A DNA stretch of 41,927 nucleotides from Aquimarina sp. RZ0 (GCF_008370685.1 NZ_VTZU01000062.1:1-41927), one strand, 5' to 3'; positions 25,831 through 34,984 are shown, counted from the stretch's first letter. Made by a program: numbers and translations. Notes: generated by a model not told the origin, from the letters alone.

Positions 25831-26701
25831 AAGTAAACGAAATTTCCATAGGAACAAAGATTGTTTTTAATGCAAGTTCAATATCATTATGGCTATAACT
25901 CCCTGTAAAACGTTTGTGTTCATTAATGTCATTTTTGTCAAAAGTAAGGTCAAACTGATTCTGAAGAGATTCAATAACCTGTTTTAATGGAGTATTAAGA
26001 AAAGTAGTTTCTCCAGATAGCCAACTGGGTTTTAATTCTTTGATATCCCAATTTTCAACAGTATTGCCAACAATTCTATAAGCTTTCTGTTTAGTTAGAA
26101 TAATCGTTTTGCCAGCAGTGCCAATGGCCTTGACTTTTCCTTCGTGACACATTACCTCAAAGAAATCACTACTACTATTTACATTAAATTGAGTGCCAAG
26201 TACGGATACATCTCCTGATGATGTATTTACGAGAAAATCAGAGCCTTTCTTAACTTTAAAAAACGCTTCTCCAGTCAATGTCACAGTTCGGTTAGTGTCC
26301 CAATCAGCTTTTTTAAATTTTAACGACGACTTAGAATTTAGAATAACTTCAGAGCCATCAGGCAATGTTAGTGAAGTTTGTTCGCCAAAATCAGTAGAAT
26401 ACTTGGTAGAACTATCACATAAAACAAATAACCCCATGATCATTAATAAAGTTGCAGCAACACCATAGATCCATTTTGGAACTAATTGTATTGTTTTGCT
26501 CTCTTTTTCAATATTTCTTTGTATCGAATTGAATAATTTTTTCTTATCATAAGGAAGTGAACCAAGGGTATCTACTTTATCAATAATTCTCTTATATTTC
26601 TTATAGTCTTCAGATTTTTCAAATTCTTCTTTCTCATTGGTAGTCAGATTATTACTTAGCCATCTGGCTAAAAAATTATCATCTGGATACGGATTTTTCA
26701 T
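25793..26701 (-). CDS. FecR-type anti-sigma factor
   Basis: 302 residues. A cytoplasmic N-terminus (ARWLSNNLTTNEKEEFEKSE) precedes one membrane helix at about 87-105 (WIYGVAATLLMIMGLFVLC). The periplasmic FecR domain carries TSLTLPDGSEVILNSKSSLK and GEAFFKVKKGSDFLVNTSSG. A C-terminal DUF4974 domain follows (LKQVIESLQNQFDLTFDKND). In Bacteroidetes this protein relays a signal from the TonB receptor's STN domain to the sigma factor. It lies between the sigma factor (156 bases upstream) and the receptor (79 bases downstream). Confidence 0.95.
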   Translation of the reverse strand: MKNPYPDDNFLARWLSNNLTTNEKEEFEKSEDYKKYKRIIDKVDTLGSLPYDKKKLFNSIQRNIEKESKTIQLVPKWIYGVAATLLMIMGLFVLCDSSTKYSTDFGEQTSLTLPDGSEVILNSKSSLKFKKADWDTNRTVTLTGEAFFKVKKGSDFLVNTSSGDVSVLGTQFNVNSSSDFFEVMCHEGKVKAIGTAGKTIILTKQKAYRIVGNTVENWDIKELKPSWLSGETTFLNTPLKQVIESLQNQFDLTFDKNDINEHKRFTGSYSHNDIELALKTIFVPMEISFTLKNKNNVILTKK

Positions 26702-26857
26702 GGTTTCTTATCTTTTGTTTATAGCCCCCATCATATTAATAAACAAACTTAAAGGCTTTTACCCTATACTTTATATTCTAAAATATATGCTAAATTTTTA
26801 AAATTTAGTATAGCATAGTGTATAATAAACAAGTACAACAGCTTTAACCCTAAATTA

Positions 26858-27370
26858 TTATATAACATCTCCTAATTTTTCTCTTAAATTTAACATAGCA
26901 TAGTGTATTCTCTTTTCTATTGCTTTTATAGATACACCTGTTATTTCTGATATTTCTTTATACGATTTTTTATCTATTCTGGATAACAAAAATGTTTCCC
27001 GTTGTTTTTCCGGTAGTTCATCAATTGCTTTTTTTAACTTTTTCATAAACTCATTCTCTTCCATAATAAACTGTGGATCTTGATTATTGACTTCAGAATG
27101 ATGAGGTTTTTGTTCATACTTAAGAACTACCTTTTGATGTGCTATATGGTTTAGTAGTTTATTATTGGCAACAGTAAATAAAAAAGACTTGGATTTTTCA
27201 AATAATATTTTTTTACAATTCGCCCATAATTTTACAAATGCTTCTTGAATAATGTCTTCAGCAAGATCCATATCCCCACATTTATAATAAATAATATTTC
27301 TTAATGATGCAGAATATTCATTAAAGATTGATTCAAAATTTTTCTTTTCACAAACAGACTTCTTTTTCAT
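26858..27370 (-). CDS. ECF RNA polymerase sigma factor, FecI-like
   Basis: 170 residues. Sigma region 2 covers about 12-80 (FESIFNEYSASLRNIIYYKC, AEDIIQEAFVKLW). Region 4 covers about 110-165 (AIDELPEKQRETFLLSRIDK, then SYKEISEITGVSIKAIEKRI). It heads the minus-strand set with FecR and the TonB receptor, the usual trans-envelope signalling arrangement in which ligand binding frees the sigma factor to transcribe the receptor gene. Whether it also controls the divergent propeller gene at 28154 is open. Confidence 0.95.
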   Translation of the reverse strand: MKKKSVCEKKNFESIFNEYSASLRNIIYYKCGDMDLAEDIIQEAFVKLWANCKKILFEKSKSFLFTVANNKLLNHIAHQKVVLKYEQKPHHSEVNNQDPQFIMEENEFMKKLKKAIDELPEKQRETFLLSRIDKKSYKEISEITGVSIKAIEKRIHYAMLNLREKLGDVI

Positions 27371-27849
27371 AGATCTCTAGAAGATATTTATCGCGCAGTG
27401 GTAATAATTTCAGATTTAATAAATTATTTACATTCGGAGAAGTTAATAAAAAATCTTTAGTCCGCGAATATATCACAAGTTATTTAATTGGTTTCTAAAT
27501 AATTCATCATATTTTGTATTTTTTTTAACACGAGATGAACGGCTTAAATTATTATGATTTTTCCTTTGAAAGATTTTTCTCATAGTCTTGAGAATTATTT
27601 TTGAGCTATGCCTTCAACGGCTTTGTTTTTATACGCAAGGAATTCTTACCAACAAAAACTTAACTACTAATTCTTTTTAACTCTAAACTTTGCTTTTTAA
27701 CGAACCTACAAAATCTTCCTTTTTTATCATAAAAATATATAAAGTTCAGTGATTCAATTGGATTATTACAGGTTTTATTGGAACAGTAAGCCAAAAAACG
27801 ATACAAAATCAAAGAAAAAAATCAAAAAAGTAGCAGGATTATTAACTAC
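27371..27849. other. Intergenic region between divergent sigma-factor and propeller genes
   Basis: Together with 27904-28153 this makes about 780 bases without a gene. It should hold the sigma-factor promoter and the promoter of the gene at 28154. I see no convincing -33/-7 pair. The only strong structure is the hairpin at 27850-27903. Confidence 0.4.
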
Positions 27850-27903
27850 GAACTCATCTTGATTTTTTCTATTTCTTAAAAAATAAAAAATCAAGATGAG
27901 TTC
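27850..27903. repeat. Long CATCTTGA-type hairpin upstream of the propeller gene
   Basis: A 19 bp perfect stem: GAACTCATCTTGATTTTTT (27850-27868) with its complement at 27885-27903, and a 16-base loop starting CTATTTCTTA. Its stem and loop are related to the hairpin at 31364-31424. It lies 250 bases before the gene at 28154, on the side away from any plus-strand gene end, so a plain terminator role is not obvious. Confidence 0.75.
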
Positions 27904-28153
27904 TGCAAAACTAAACATGTACTTAGGTATTGTCAAATAAGTATTGGTTAGTAGTTTATTGTTTTGATTATTAGTGTTATAGGTGGTGTGTGAGTTGTTG
28001 TTTTTTAGTATAATATCGAATACTTTAAAAATGATAACAGATTCTCAGTAATCATATGCGAATACTATAAGAAAAGAGTAGTCAGAGAATATCATATGTA
28101 CCTTTATCATTAACAAACTACAAACTACAAACTCAACTTAACCTAACTTAATT

Positions 28154-31100
28154 ATGAAAAAACTTTATATTTTTTTGATATTAATACTTATTTCAAGTAT
28201 TTCTCATTCTCAATCGCATCAATGGAAACGGACCAACCCTGGAGGAGGAGGTTGGTTTAGTTCCATTGGAGCTAGTAAATCTGGAATTGTCTTGGCGGGA
28301 AGTGATTTAAGCGGTGCCTACAGAAGTAAAAATGGTGGCAGAACCTGGGATGTCTGTGGTGCAAGTAGAGGAATTAATGATACCCATATAGGGGGTATGG
28401 GGTTTCATCGCACCAATGGTAACATCATGTTTATAGCAACTGGAGGAATATACAAAACCACAAATGGGGGGGATTCCTGGGATAGAGTTATGGATGGCGG
28501 TGGATATGTCAGTGACATAGAATTAGCTACAGACAAGCCATGGATTGGATATGCATCACGGCATAAAGGAAATTGGAATACGTTAAATGCCGAAGTATGG
28601 AAAACTACAAACACAGGAAACTCCTGGGTTAGAGTTGATAGGAATCTGCCTAAAACAAGAATTATAAAGATAGTAGTAAACCCAAAGAATGCAGACGAGG
28701 TATATCTGGTTACAGGAAAAGGAAGACCTGTTTGCTCTGTTGCTGATGTTTATAAAAGTACCAATGGAGGGATCAATTGGAAAAACATCACTGCAAATAA
28801 TAATTTTGAAGGATTTACAGAAGTTGCAGATTTTGCAATAGATCCCAAGAATCCCAATACATTATATATTACAGCAGTAAAAGCAGATTGTGATAATCGT
28901 TTTTGGATGGATGGATTAGCTAGTAAATTTTATAAAAGTACTAATGGAGGAAATAGCTGGACAAAAATGCAAGATCAGGGAGGTCAAATATTTATTCATC
29001 CTCAAAACTCAAACATTACACTTGTAGAAACAAGAGCAGTTGCTGGTTGGAATCCAAAGTCTGGTACTCGATTATCTACTGATGGAGGTAGGTCATTCAC
29101 AAAACTAAGTGATGTAACAAAGTGGCAGACTACATTTCATGGAGAAACACAAGGTACCTACAGTGGTATTGGAGATGGATATAGTAGAACAGTTGGAGAA
29201 GATTTATCAAATGCAAATAATTTTTATTGGACAAACTCTCAATGGGTAATGGGCTCCAAAGATGGAGGTAAAAATTTTAATGTTCTACACGCTAAAAAAG
29301 TAGGTGCAAATGGTTGGCAAAGTACAGGAGTAGATAATATCGTAAATTATGACATGAGTATTAGCCCCAAAAACCCAAATATTATTTATCTGGCTCTCGC
29401 TGATATGGGAGTTTGGAGAAGCCTAAATAAAGGACAAACGTGGGAGAATTGTAATACTGATGATATAAAATACGGATGGGGAAATGGTAAAGGAGGGAAT
29501 GCTCACTCTATTATTGCAGATCCGGATAGAGAAAATGTGGTGTGGACTACTGTTAGAAAAGGATTTATTCTAAAAAGCACCAATAAAGGAGAAAGGTCAA
29601 GCTGGATAGAGGTAAGCACAGGTTTAGAATCAAAAGAATTTGTAAATGGGTTATCTATAGATGTCAAAAGTCCAAGAAATAATAGAACTCTATTTGCAAC
29701 AGCTAATGGAGATGTGTATAAAAGTATCAACGATGGTAATAAATGGTCAAAGGTATTAGTTGGTGGTAATTGTAATTTTACAGCAATCGATCAACAGGAT
29801 AGAAACTTAATATATGCAGGAGGAACCAAAGGGCTCTGGAGATCTACAAATGGAGGCAAAAATTGGAATAGATTGGGTTCTTTTAATAAGAATTTACCAG
29901 CAGACAATACATTGTTAGAATTTGGGAACAATCGTTATAAAGGTATTTATGATATAAAAACAGACCCTAATAATAAAAATTGGGTATATGTAACGGTATT
30001 TGAGGCTGGTAAGGAAAGAGGTCTTTTCAGAAGTAAAAATAAAGGAAATAGCTGGGAGAAGTTGCTCACAGATAAGTTTATGAGAAAAGTAGCAATTATG
30101 CCTAAAAACTCTAATATTTTGTATGCCACCTCTTCAAGTGCCCTATATTCAGGAGGACTAAAAGATGAAAGTAACGGTATTTGGTTTTCAAAAGACGGTG
30201 GAGCAAATTGGGTAAAACAAAATAAAGGAATGGCATATCCTTTTGGCAATGCAGTATCTATATCTAATCAGGATAAACCTTTTGTAATGGTAGGTGTTCC
30301 AGGAACCGGGTTTCAAAAGGCTGATGTACCAGTTTCAGGAAATAACGGAGGAGGAAATGATGATATTGTCACACTATATGAGCATTGCAATTATGTTGGA
30401 AATAGGATAAAACTAGGAGTCGGTGACTACCCAAATATCACAAATGAAGGTTTCAAAAATGATGATGCCTCTTCTCTTAAAATAAGATCTGGTTTTAAAA
30501 TTACACTATATGAACACTATAATTTTGAAGGAAGATCAATTACTTTAACCTCTGATGACAATTGCCTTACAGCTAAAACTTTTAATGACGAAGTTTCTTC
30601 TATGAAAGTATCTAGAAATCAAGGGCAAGGAGAACAAAATATAGAGGTTAATGGCGAGTATTTGATTCAGAATACTGGTAATAATCAAAATGTTATTGCT
30701 CCCAGCTGGGAAAATCATAATGTTAGAATGTATGCTTCGAATACAATTTTTAACGATCATAAATGGCAATTCAGGCATTTAGGAAATGGAATACACGAAA
30801 TTAAAAACATTGGGACGAATAGATTTTTAGAAACAACTGCTGGTAAATGTGATAAAAATGCCAATATTAATACCTGGACTTCAGCAGGAGCAAACCATCA
30901 AAAATGGTATGTAACTAAAATTGGGAAAAATCATTTTTTAAGGCCAACGCATTGCACAACGATGGCTTTAGATAAAAGTACGGGAGATGATGGTAATGTT
31001 AAATTATGGGATTATACAATTGCTAATAATAATCAAAAATTTAAGTTGATACCCGTTACGTCAAGATCATCAGAAGCAGTACTTTCTGGAATTACAATTT

Positions 31101-31333
31101 CACCTAATCCAGTTCAGACAAAATTAAAAGTAGATCTAAGTAATTATGCGGGCGAACCCATTTATTATACAGTGAGTACTATTACTGGACAACTTGTTAA
31201 AAATGGTACGTTTAAAACAAAGCATAATGATGCCGAATTGCTTAATTTTGATCAACTTCAGAAAGGAATATATATTATAAGGTTCAAGCCTGAGAATCAT
31301 AAGGAACAGATTCATAAATTTATAAAAATGTGA
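28154..31333 (+). CDS. Secreted GH74/BNR-like propeller protein with crystallin, ricin and T9SS domains
   Basis: 1059 residues. Signal peptide 1-20. Residues about 22-730 carry many BNR/Asp-box units (YKSTNGGINW, FYKSTNGGNSW, WRSTNGGKNW) in a double beta-propeller layout like GH74 xyloglucanases. LAGSDLSGAYRS puts an aspartate (Asp51) where GH74 has its TDVGGAYR catalytic one, but the second catalytic acid was not located. Residues about 735-820 are two beta-gamma-crystallin motifs (VTLYEHCNYVGNRIKL and ITLYEHYNFEGRSITL). Residues about 825-965 are a ricin-type beta-trefoil. The last 85 are a type A T9SS sorting domain (ITISPNPVQTKLKVDLS to IHKFIKM). It should be a surface or released glycan-active or glycan-binding protein. 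Confidence 0.85.
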   Translation: MKKLYIFLILILISSISHSQSHQWKRTNPGGGGWFSSIGASKSGIVLAGSDLSGAYRSKNGGRTWDVCGASRGINDTHIGGMGFHRTNGNIMFIATGGIYKTTNGGDSWDRVMDGGGYVSDIELATDKPWIGYASRHKGNWNTLNAEVWKTTNTGNSWVRVDRNLPKTRIIKIVVNPKNADEVYLVTGKGRPVCSVADVYKSTNGGINWKNITANNNFEGFTEVADFAIDPKNPNTLYITAVKADCDNRFWMDGLASKFYKSTNGGNSWTKMQDQGGQIFIHPQNSNITLVETRAVAGWNPKSGTRLSTDGGRSFTKLSDVTKWQTTFHGETQGTYSGIGDGYSRTVGEDLSNANNFYWTNSQWVMGSKDGGKNFNVLHAKKVGANGWQSTGVDNIVNYDMSISPKNPNIIYLALADMGVWRSLNKGQTWENCNTDDIKYGWGNGKGGNAHSIIADPDRENVVWTTVRKGFILKSTNKGERSSWIEVSTGLESKEFVNGLSIDVKSPRNNRTLFATANGDVYKSINDGNKWSKVLVGGNCNFTAIDQQDRNLIYAGGTKGLWRSTNGGKNWNRLGSFNKNLPADNTLLEFGNNRYKGIYDIKTDPNNKNWVYVTVFEAGKERGLFRSKNKGNSWEKLLTDKFMRKVAIMPKNSNILYATSSSALYSGGLKDESNGIWFSKDGGANWVKQNKGMAYPFGNAVSISNQDKPFVMVGVPGTGFQKADVPVSGNNGGGNDDIVTLYEHCNYVGNRIKLGVGDYPNITNEGFKNDDASSLKIRSGFKITLYEHYNFEGRSITLTSDDNCLTAKTFNDEVSSMKVSRNQGQGEQNIEVNGEYLIQNTGNNQNVIAPSWENHNVRMYASNTIFNDHKWQFRHLGNGIHEIKNIGTNRFLETTAGKCDKNANINTWTSAGANHQKWYVTKIGKNHFLRPTHCTTMALDKSTGDDGNVKLWDYTIANNNQKFKLIPVTSRSSEAVLSGITISPNPVQTKLKVDLSNYAGEPIYYTVSTITGQLVKNGTFKTKHNDAELLNFDQLQKGIYIIRFKPENHKEQIHKFIKM

Positions 31334-31363
31334 TGATCTAGATTCATATAATATATTTTATGA

Positions 31364-31424
31364 TTTAGAACGCATCTTGACTTTCTATTTCCTAAAAAAA
31401 CAAAAAGTCAAGATGCGTTCTAAA
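31364..31424. repeat. Long CATCTTGA-type hairpin downstream of the propeller gene
   Basis: A 21 bp perfect stem with arms 31364-31384 and 31404-31424 (core GAACGCATCTTGAC) and a 19-base loop starting CTATTTCCTA. It starts 30 bases past the stop at 31333, so it can act as a terminator even though no T-run follows. It differs from 27850-27903 by paired changes on both arms. Confidence 0.8.
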
Positions 31425-31598
31425 CTAAAAAGTGAACATAAGAAAACGCAATGATTTAGTTTTATTACGTTTTTTTGTGAAGTGATTTAAACGCTCAAAG
31501 TTTAAAAAATGAATATGTGCTATTACTTTGCAGGTAAAATACTTTGAGGATATAAATAGTATATACTTTCCAGAATAGTGTCTATAAAATCGAATAAG

Positions 31599-32025
31599 TT
31601 ATTGTTTTATAAACCTCTTTACAATTGATTTTCTTTTATAATCAAAAAATACAATTTCTACTATATAAATCCCAGAAGGTAATTCGGTTACATTTATCGT
31701 TTCATCTTTCGAATAGTCAATTATTTGTTTTACGAACCTTCCGTTTGCGTCGTAAATCGATAAACGATTATTTGATTGAATTTCAGAAATTTGAATCTCA
31801 TTTACTGCAGGATTAGGATAAATTCTTATGAGTTCTTCTTGTATTTTTCCAGGAAGTATGGTTAAAACTCTAGTCACAACATTAACAGAAAGATGATTTT
31901 TATTACCAGATTGATGAGCCGAAATAATAACAGAACCTTCTCCAACAATTGTTACCGTATTTCCAGAAACAGTAGCTACATTGGTATCAGAACTACTAGT
32001 AGGTAATTGCTAATCCTGAAGAGCT
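31599..32025 (-). pseudogene. C-terminal fragment of an Ig-like surface protein with T9SS tail
   Basis: Read on the minus strand, it begins with TSSSGLAITY, shifts frame (about 2 bases lost near 32000) and continues SSDTNVATVSGNTVTIVGEG and SVIISAHQSGN. It ends in a type A T9SS sorting domain: IRIYPNPAVNEIQISEIQ to GIYIVEIV, then KSIVKRFIKQ. The first part is the Ig-like repeat common in large flavobacterial surface proteins. The N-terminus is missing: at about 32025 the sequence changes to the opposite-strand fragment. No start codon fits, so it is a remnant. Confidence 0.75.
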
Positions 32026-32207
32026 CGTTAGAACAGTAAATGTAGTAGATACCACTGCTTCAGTAATTACTTTAACAGGAGCCAATCCTCAGGAAATTGT
32101 TGAAGGTGATTTTATGTGGAATTAGGAGCTACAATAGATGATGGATCAATGGTTGTAACTGACGCATCTGCTGTAGATACGAACACTGTTTTATTAATCG
32201 TTAAATA
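32026..32207 (+). pseudogene. Opposite-strand fragment of an Ig-like (DUF5011/HYR-type) repeat
   Basis: The plus strand reads LVRTVNVVDTTASVITLTGA and NPQEIVEGDF, then needs a frameshift to continue as ELGATIDDGSMVVTDASAVD before ending at a stop near 32207. This is the repeat unit of large flavobacterial surface proteins (VVDTTAPVITLTG, then a GATxxDGS segment). It abuts the minus-strand T9SS fragment head to head, so both may be pieces of one inverted gene. Confidence 0.7.
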
Positions 32208-33080
32208 ATTAATACTATTTAGTAATTGCTTTCAAACCTTATTAACAAAGAGGTTTTATCAAGATCAATATAAACTAAATAGCAAACTATTAATAAATTC
32301 TAATGACAAAGTAACAGTAATCGTCTTTTCAAGTTCTGATGCTTCTTGGTCTGTTAGTGATGAAAGTGGATTTAACGGGTATCTGATCAGTAGGTTTTAA
32401 TAATTCATTGAACTTGTTTTAATGCTTTTTTGTATACGTTTTATAATCTTGAAATTTTAGATTTAAATTCCGAATTATGAATATCAGTTTTTATGGTTTA
32501 GTTTTGAAACCTTTATTTTATTCGTGACCTCCATGAATCACGCTTCAAACTTTCTTGCAAAATACTTAGAAGAAATTACAGAATATGCAAAAGAGGAACA
32601 AGCTTTGTTAATAGCTTGCTAAGGGAATTATGATGCAAAATACTTTAAACTTTTGAGAAGAATTTAAAATAACGGTTTAAGCACTAATTTTCATAGAATG
32701 CATTGGTACCCATTGGCTTTTCTTTCGTTAATCTTTAATTTTTCTGAAGTTTTATGTTTGCATATTCAGGAATCTGATTAGTCTAATTGATTGTTGCAGA
32801 ATAACTTTTATAATAAAACATTAGGTGGTGCCAGATAAATGGCGTAAGTTTGCACCACAATAAAAGATACCTATAGAATTTTAAGGTAGTATATAGTACA
32901 ATTAGTTTTTACGAGTTTTTCTCTTCTTTCCAATTTTATTTTTACAATTACTTTTTCAATAGTGTTTTTAAGTTATACGAATAGTTTTTATAATTTTATT
33001 TAGAACTCTTTAGTATGCTTTTCTTAATTAGGATATTCTTTATTGTGAAAAAATAATTAATAATTTAAAATTAAGTAAAG
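32208..33080. other. Decayed gene-free DNA before the first cold-shock gene
   Basis: About 870 bases with only short frames. One of about 28 codons near 32553 (NHASNFLAKYLEEITEYAKE) looks protein-like but stops and is not recognised. The last part must hold the promoter and leader of the cold-shock gene; no box is clear. Confidence 0.4.
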
Positions 33081-33275
33081 ATGCAAGAAGGCACAGTAAA
33101 ATTTTTCAACAATTCAAAAGGATTCGGATTTATTAAATCAACAGAAACAGGTGAAGACATTTTTGTTCATAATTCTGGTTTAAGAGATGATATTAGAGAA
33201 AATGACAAAGTACAGTATGAAACTGAACAAGGAAATAAAGGACTAAATGCAATTAACGTAGAAGTTATTGATTAA
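33081..33275 (+). CDS. Cold-shock-domain protein 1
   Basis: 64 residues, a single cold-shock domain. RNP1 is KGFGFIKS and RNP2 is IFVHNSG, the surface aromatic residues that bind single-stranded RNA and DNA. Such proteins act as RNA chaperones. The gene is intact although it sits in decayed DNA, which suggests selection. It is followed by a strong terminator. It is similar to the gene at 34038 (both start M(Q/K)EGTVKFFN and both hold the DxIRENDxV segment), so the two are close paralogs. Confidence 0.95.
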   Translation: MQEGTVKFFNNSKGFGFIKSTETGEDIFVHNSGLRDDIRENDKVQYETEQGNKGLNAINVEVID

Positions 33276-33316
33276 TTCTAAATACTATTTATCTTTTAAT
33301 AGATAAAATCTTATTA

Positions 33317-33349
33317 AAAAAAGACCGTTTTTTTTGAACGGTCTTTTTT
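33317..33349 (+). terminator. Terminator after cold-shock gene 1
   Basis: AAAAAAGACCGTT and AACGGTCTTTTTT pair perfectly over 13 bp with a 7-base loop. Confidence 0.9.
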
Positions 33350-33422
33350 ATGATTCGGACTGAAAAAAATTCAAGCTATACGGTTAAATCCAGTTTTCTG
33401 CGATCAAGAGCAATTGTTGTGT

Positions 33423-33594
33423 TTATTCAAATATTCTTGTTAGTCTAAAGAGGGAAAATTCTATATTTTTGACACTTCTAAATTGCGTTCTCAAGGCTTT
33501 TATCTTTGCATTAAAGGAATTTTTGGATGCGTTTGCATTTCTTTTTTTATAAAGTAATTTAAGATTCATCCATAGTTTAAGGTTATTGTGTAAA
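33423..33594 (-). pseudogene. ISAon1-like transposase, C-terminal remnant
   Basis: The minus strand encodes SSLHNNLKLWMNLKLLYKKR, then NASKNSFNAKIKALRTQFRS and VKNIEFSLFRLTRIFE before the stop at 33423-33425. The block AESFNAKIKxFRxxFRGVxN followed by FFLFRLxKI is typical of the C-terminus of ISAon1-family transposases from Bacteroidetes. The upstream part is missing or degraded. No full element is present. Confidence 0.65.
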
Positions 33595-33657
33595 CTACTG
33601 TATTGAAGACTTTAAATGTTGTATGTCAGTATTTAACATATGATTTGTGAATAGTAT

Positions 33658-33900
33658 TCAAATTAAAGGTATATTTACAATGTTAAAATTCGGAAAGCTC
33701 CAATTTAATCTTGTTTTCTCAAATTCAATATTCTTTTTCTGCTCTCTTTTTTCTCGGCAATAGTGCAAAAACATTTTTAAGCTAAATGTAAGGATAGGAA
33801 CATTCGTTTGGGTATCGTTTTCAATATAGAACAAGTCTTCACAATTAGATATTTCTATTCGTTTCTCAATCTTTTTATAATTATTCGTTGTCCCAAATTA
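33658..33900 (-). other. Unidentified open frame remnant without start codon
   Basis: The minus strand is open for about 80 codons from 33900 to a TGA at 33658-33660 with protein-like composition (KKIEKRIEISNCEDLFYIEN, then FLHYCREKREQKKNIEFEKT). There is a stop directly upstream and no ATG, so it looks like a gene fragment. I do not recognise the family. It lies just upstream of the transposase remnant in the same direction. Confidence 0.35.
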
Positions 33901-34037
33901 CGCAAGGACGGGCTTAAAAAAAATGATAGTATTAAAAACCCCCAAAAATAGCGAACTCATATTTATCAAAAAATATTGATAAACAGGGTAAATAATTATA
34001 TCTAACAACTATTAAATAGAATAATAAATATAAAGAA

Positions 34038-34232
34038 ATGAAAGAAGGAACAGTAAAATTTTTCAATAGTGCCAAAGGATTTGGTTTTATTAAACTCAAG
34101 GATTCTGATAAGGATGTCTTTGTACACCAAAGCGGTATTATAGATGAAATTCGTGAGAACGACAACGTAAAATTTATGATGGAAAGAGGTGAAAAGGGAA
34201 TGAATGCTGTCAATGTTGAATTGATTAAATAA
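34038..34232 (+). CDS. Cold-shock-domain protein 2
   Basis: 64 residues. RNP1 is KGFGFIKL and RNP2 is VFVHQSG, in the usual single-domain fold that binds single-stranded nucleic acid. It is paralogous to the gene at 33081 and the same length, 760 bases away in the same direction. Its charged middle differs (LKDSDKD against STETGED), which may alter RNA preference. It opens a run of plus-strand genes. Confidence 0.95.
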   Translation: MKEGTVKFFNSAKGFGFIKLKDSDKDVFVHQSGIIDEIRENDNVKFMMERGEKGMNAVNVELIK

Positions 34233-34382
34233 TAGTTCTTTTATCTCTTATCTCCTATGCTGGTAATGTATTTAAATTTTGATTGTCCAAATCCAAGTTC
34301 AAACATAATTGAGATATTGAGATTACACGAGAGCATTTATATATATATACAGAACGTATTACTCATTACAAAAGGTAAAAAA

Positions 34383-34724
34383 ATGACAATGCGAATACAA
34401 CTATTCCTAATAATACTAGCTTCATTTGCCATGTCCCCTTCCCAGGAAACAAATCGAATAAAACAACTGGAAGGAGGGTATCAAGGACGAGTTGAGAACG
34501 GTTATTCGTTTTGTTTTAAAACTGCATCTGGATTTGAAAAAACCATGGTTTTTAATGAAATCCTGTCCGTTATACTCGAAAAATATCCATTACATATCGA
34601 CACACATATCGGAGAAAATTTTATCATTTCGTTTACTAGGGATATACGTACAGAAGAAAAAGGCAGCAGAGAAGTATCAACTATAATACGCCTACAGAGT
34701 ATTGTGCTTGGGCAACATTTTTGA
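34383..34724 (+). CDS. Small exported protein of unknown function
   Basis: 113 residues from the ATG at 34383. The start MTMRIQLFLIILASFAMSPS is a signal peptide; an upstream in-frame ATG at 34257 would add 42 residues and hide it. The mature part (RIKQLEGGYQGRVENGYSFC to TIIRLQSIVLGQHF) has no family I recognise. It has a single Cys and predicted alternating strands. It lies between the second cold-shock gene and a REP-like repeat. Confidence 0.55.
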   Translation: MTMRIQLFLIILASFAMSPSQETNRIKQLEGGYQGRVENGYSFCFKTASGFEKTMVFNEILSVILEKYPLHIDTHIGENFIISFTRDIRTEEKGSREVSTIIRLQSIVLGQHF

Positions 34725-34751
34725 GAATGATATACGACTCCGAATTTTAAT

Positions 34752-34851
34752 AGTAAACTACCTCGGGGCAAGCCCACGAGGCATTTATTGAAAAAAACAT
34801 TTTGATTTCGAGGCAAGCCTCGGAGCATTTAAATCTCGATTATCGAGTAAA
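34752..34851 (-). repeat. Three-hairpin REP-like repeat, copy 3 (best preserved)
   Basis: Read on the minus strand, it runs from TTTACTCGATAATCGAGATT to CCCCGAGGTAGTTTACT. It contains TCGATAATCGA, the perfect hairpin CGAGGCTTGCCTCG, and a third hairpin pairing CCTCG-GGGC with GCCC-CGAGG. It is homologous to 4073-4169 and 12226-12323 over about 98 bases. Confidence 0.85.
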
Positions 34852-34984
34852 AGATCTGAACCCTTGCTTGTTTCCACAGGAAAAAGCGACTTATAGCATA
34901 GAGATTCTTATAGCGTTTATTTTCTTAAACCCTCCTATTTGTAGTATAAAACAAATACCTTGTAAAATATAAACTGATAACATC

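Noticed and set aside
32825..32858. Hairpin GTGGTGC/GCACCAC before the cold-shock gene
   Set aside because: Seven-base arms with a 20-base loop and no T-run; expected by chance in this much sequence.
34257..34382. Longer start for the small exported protein
   Set aside because: It would place 42 residues before a clear signal peptide.
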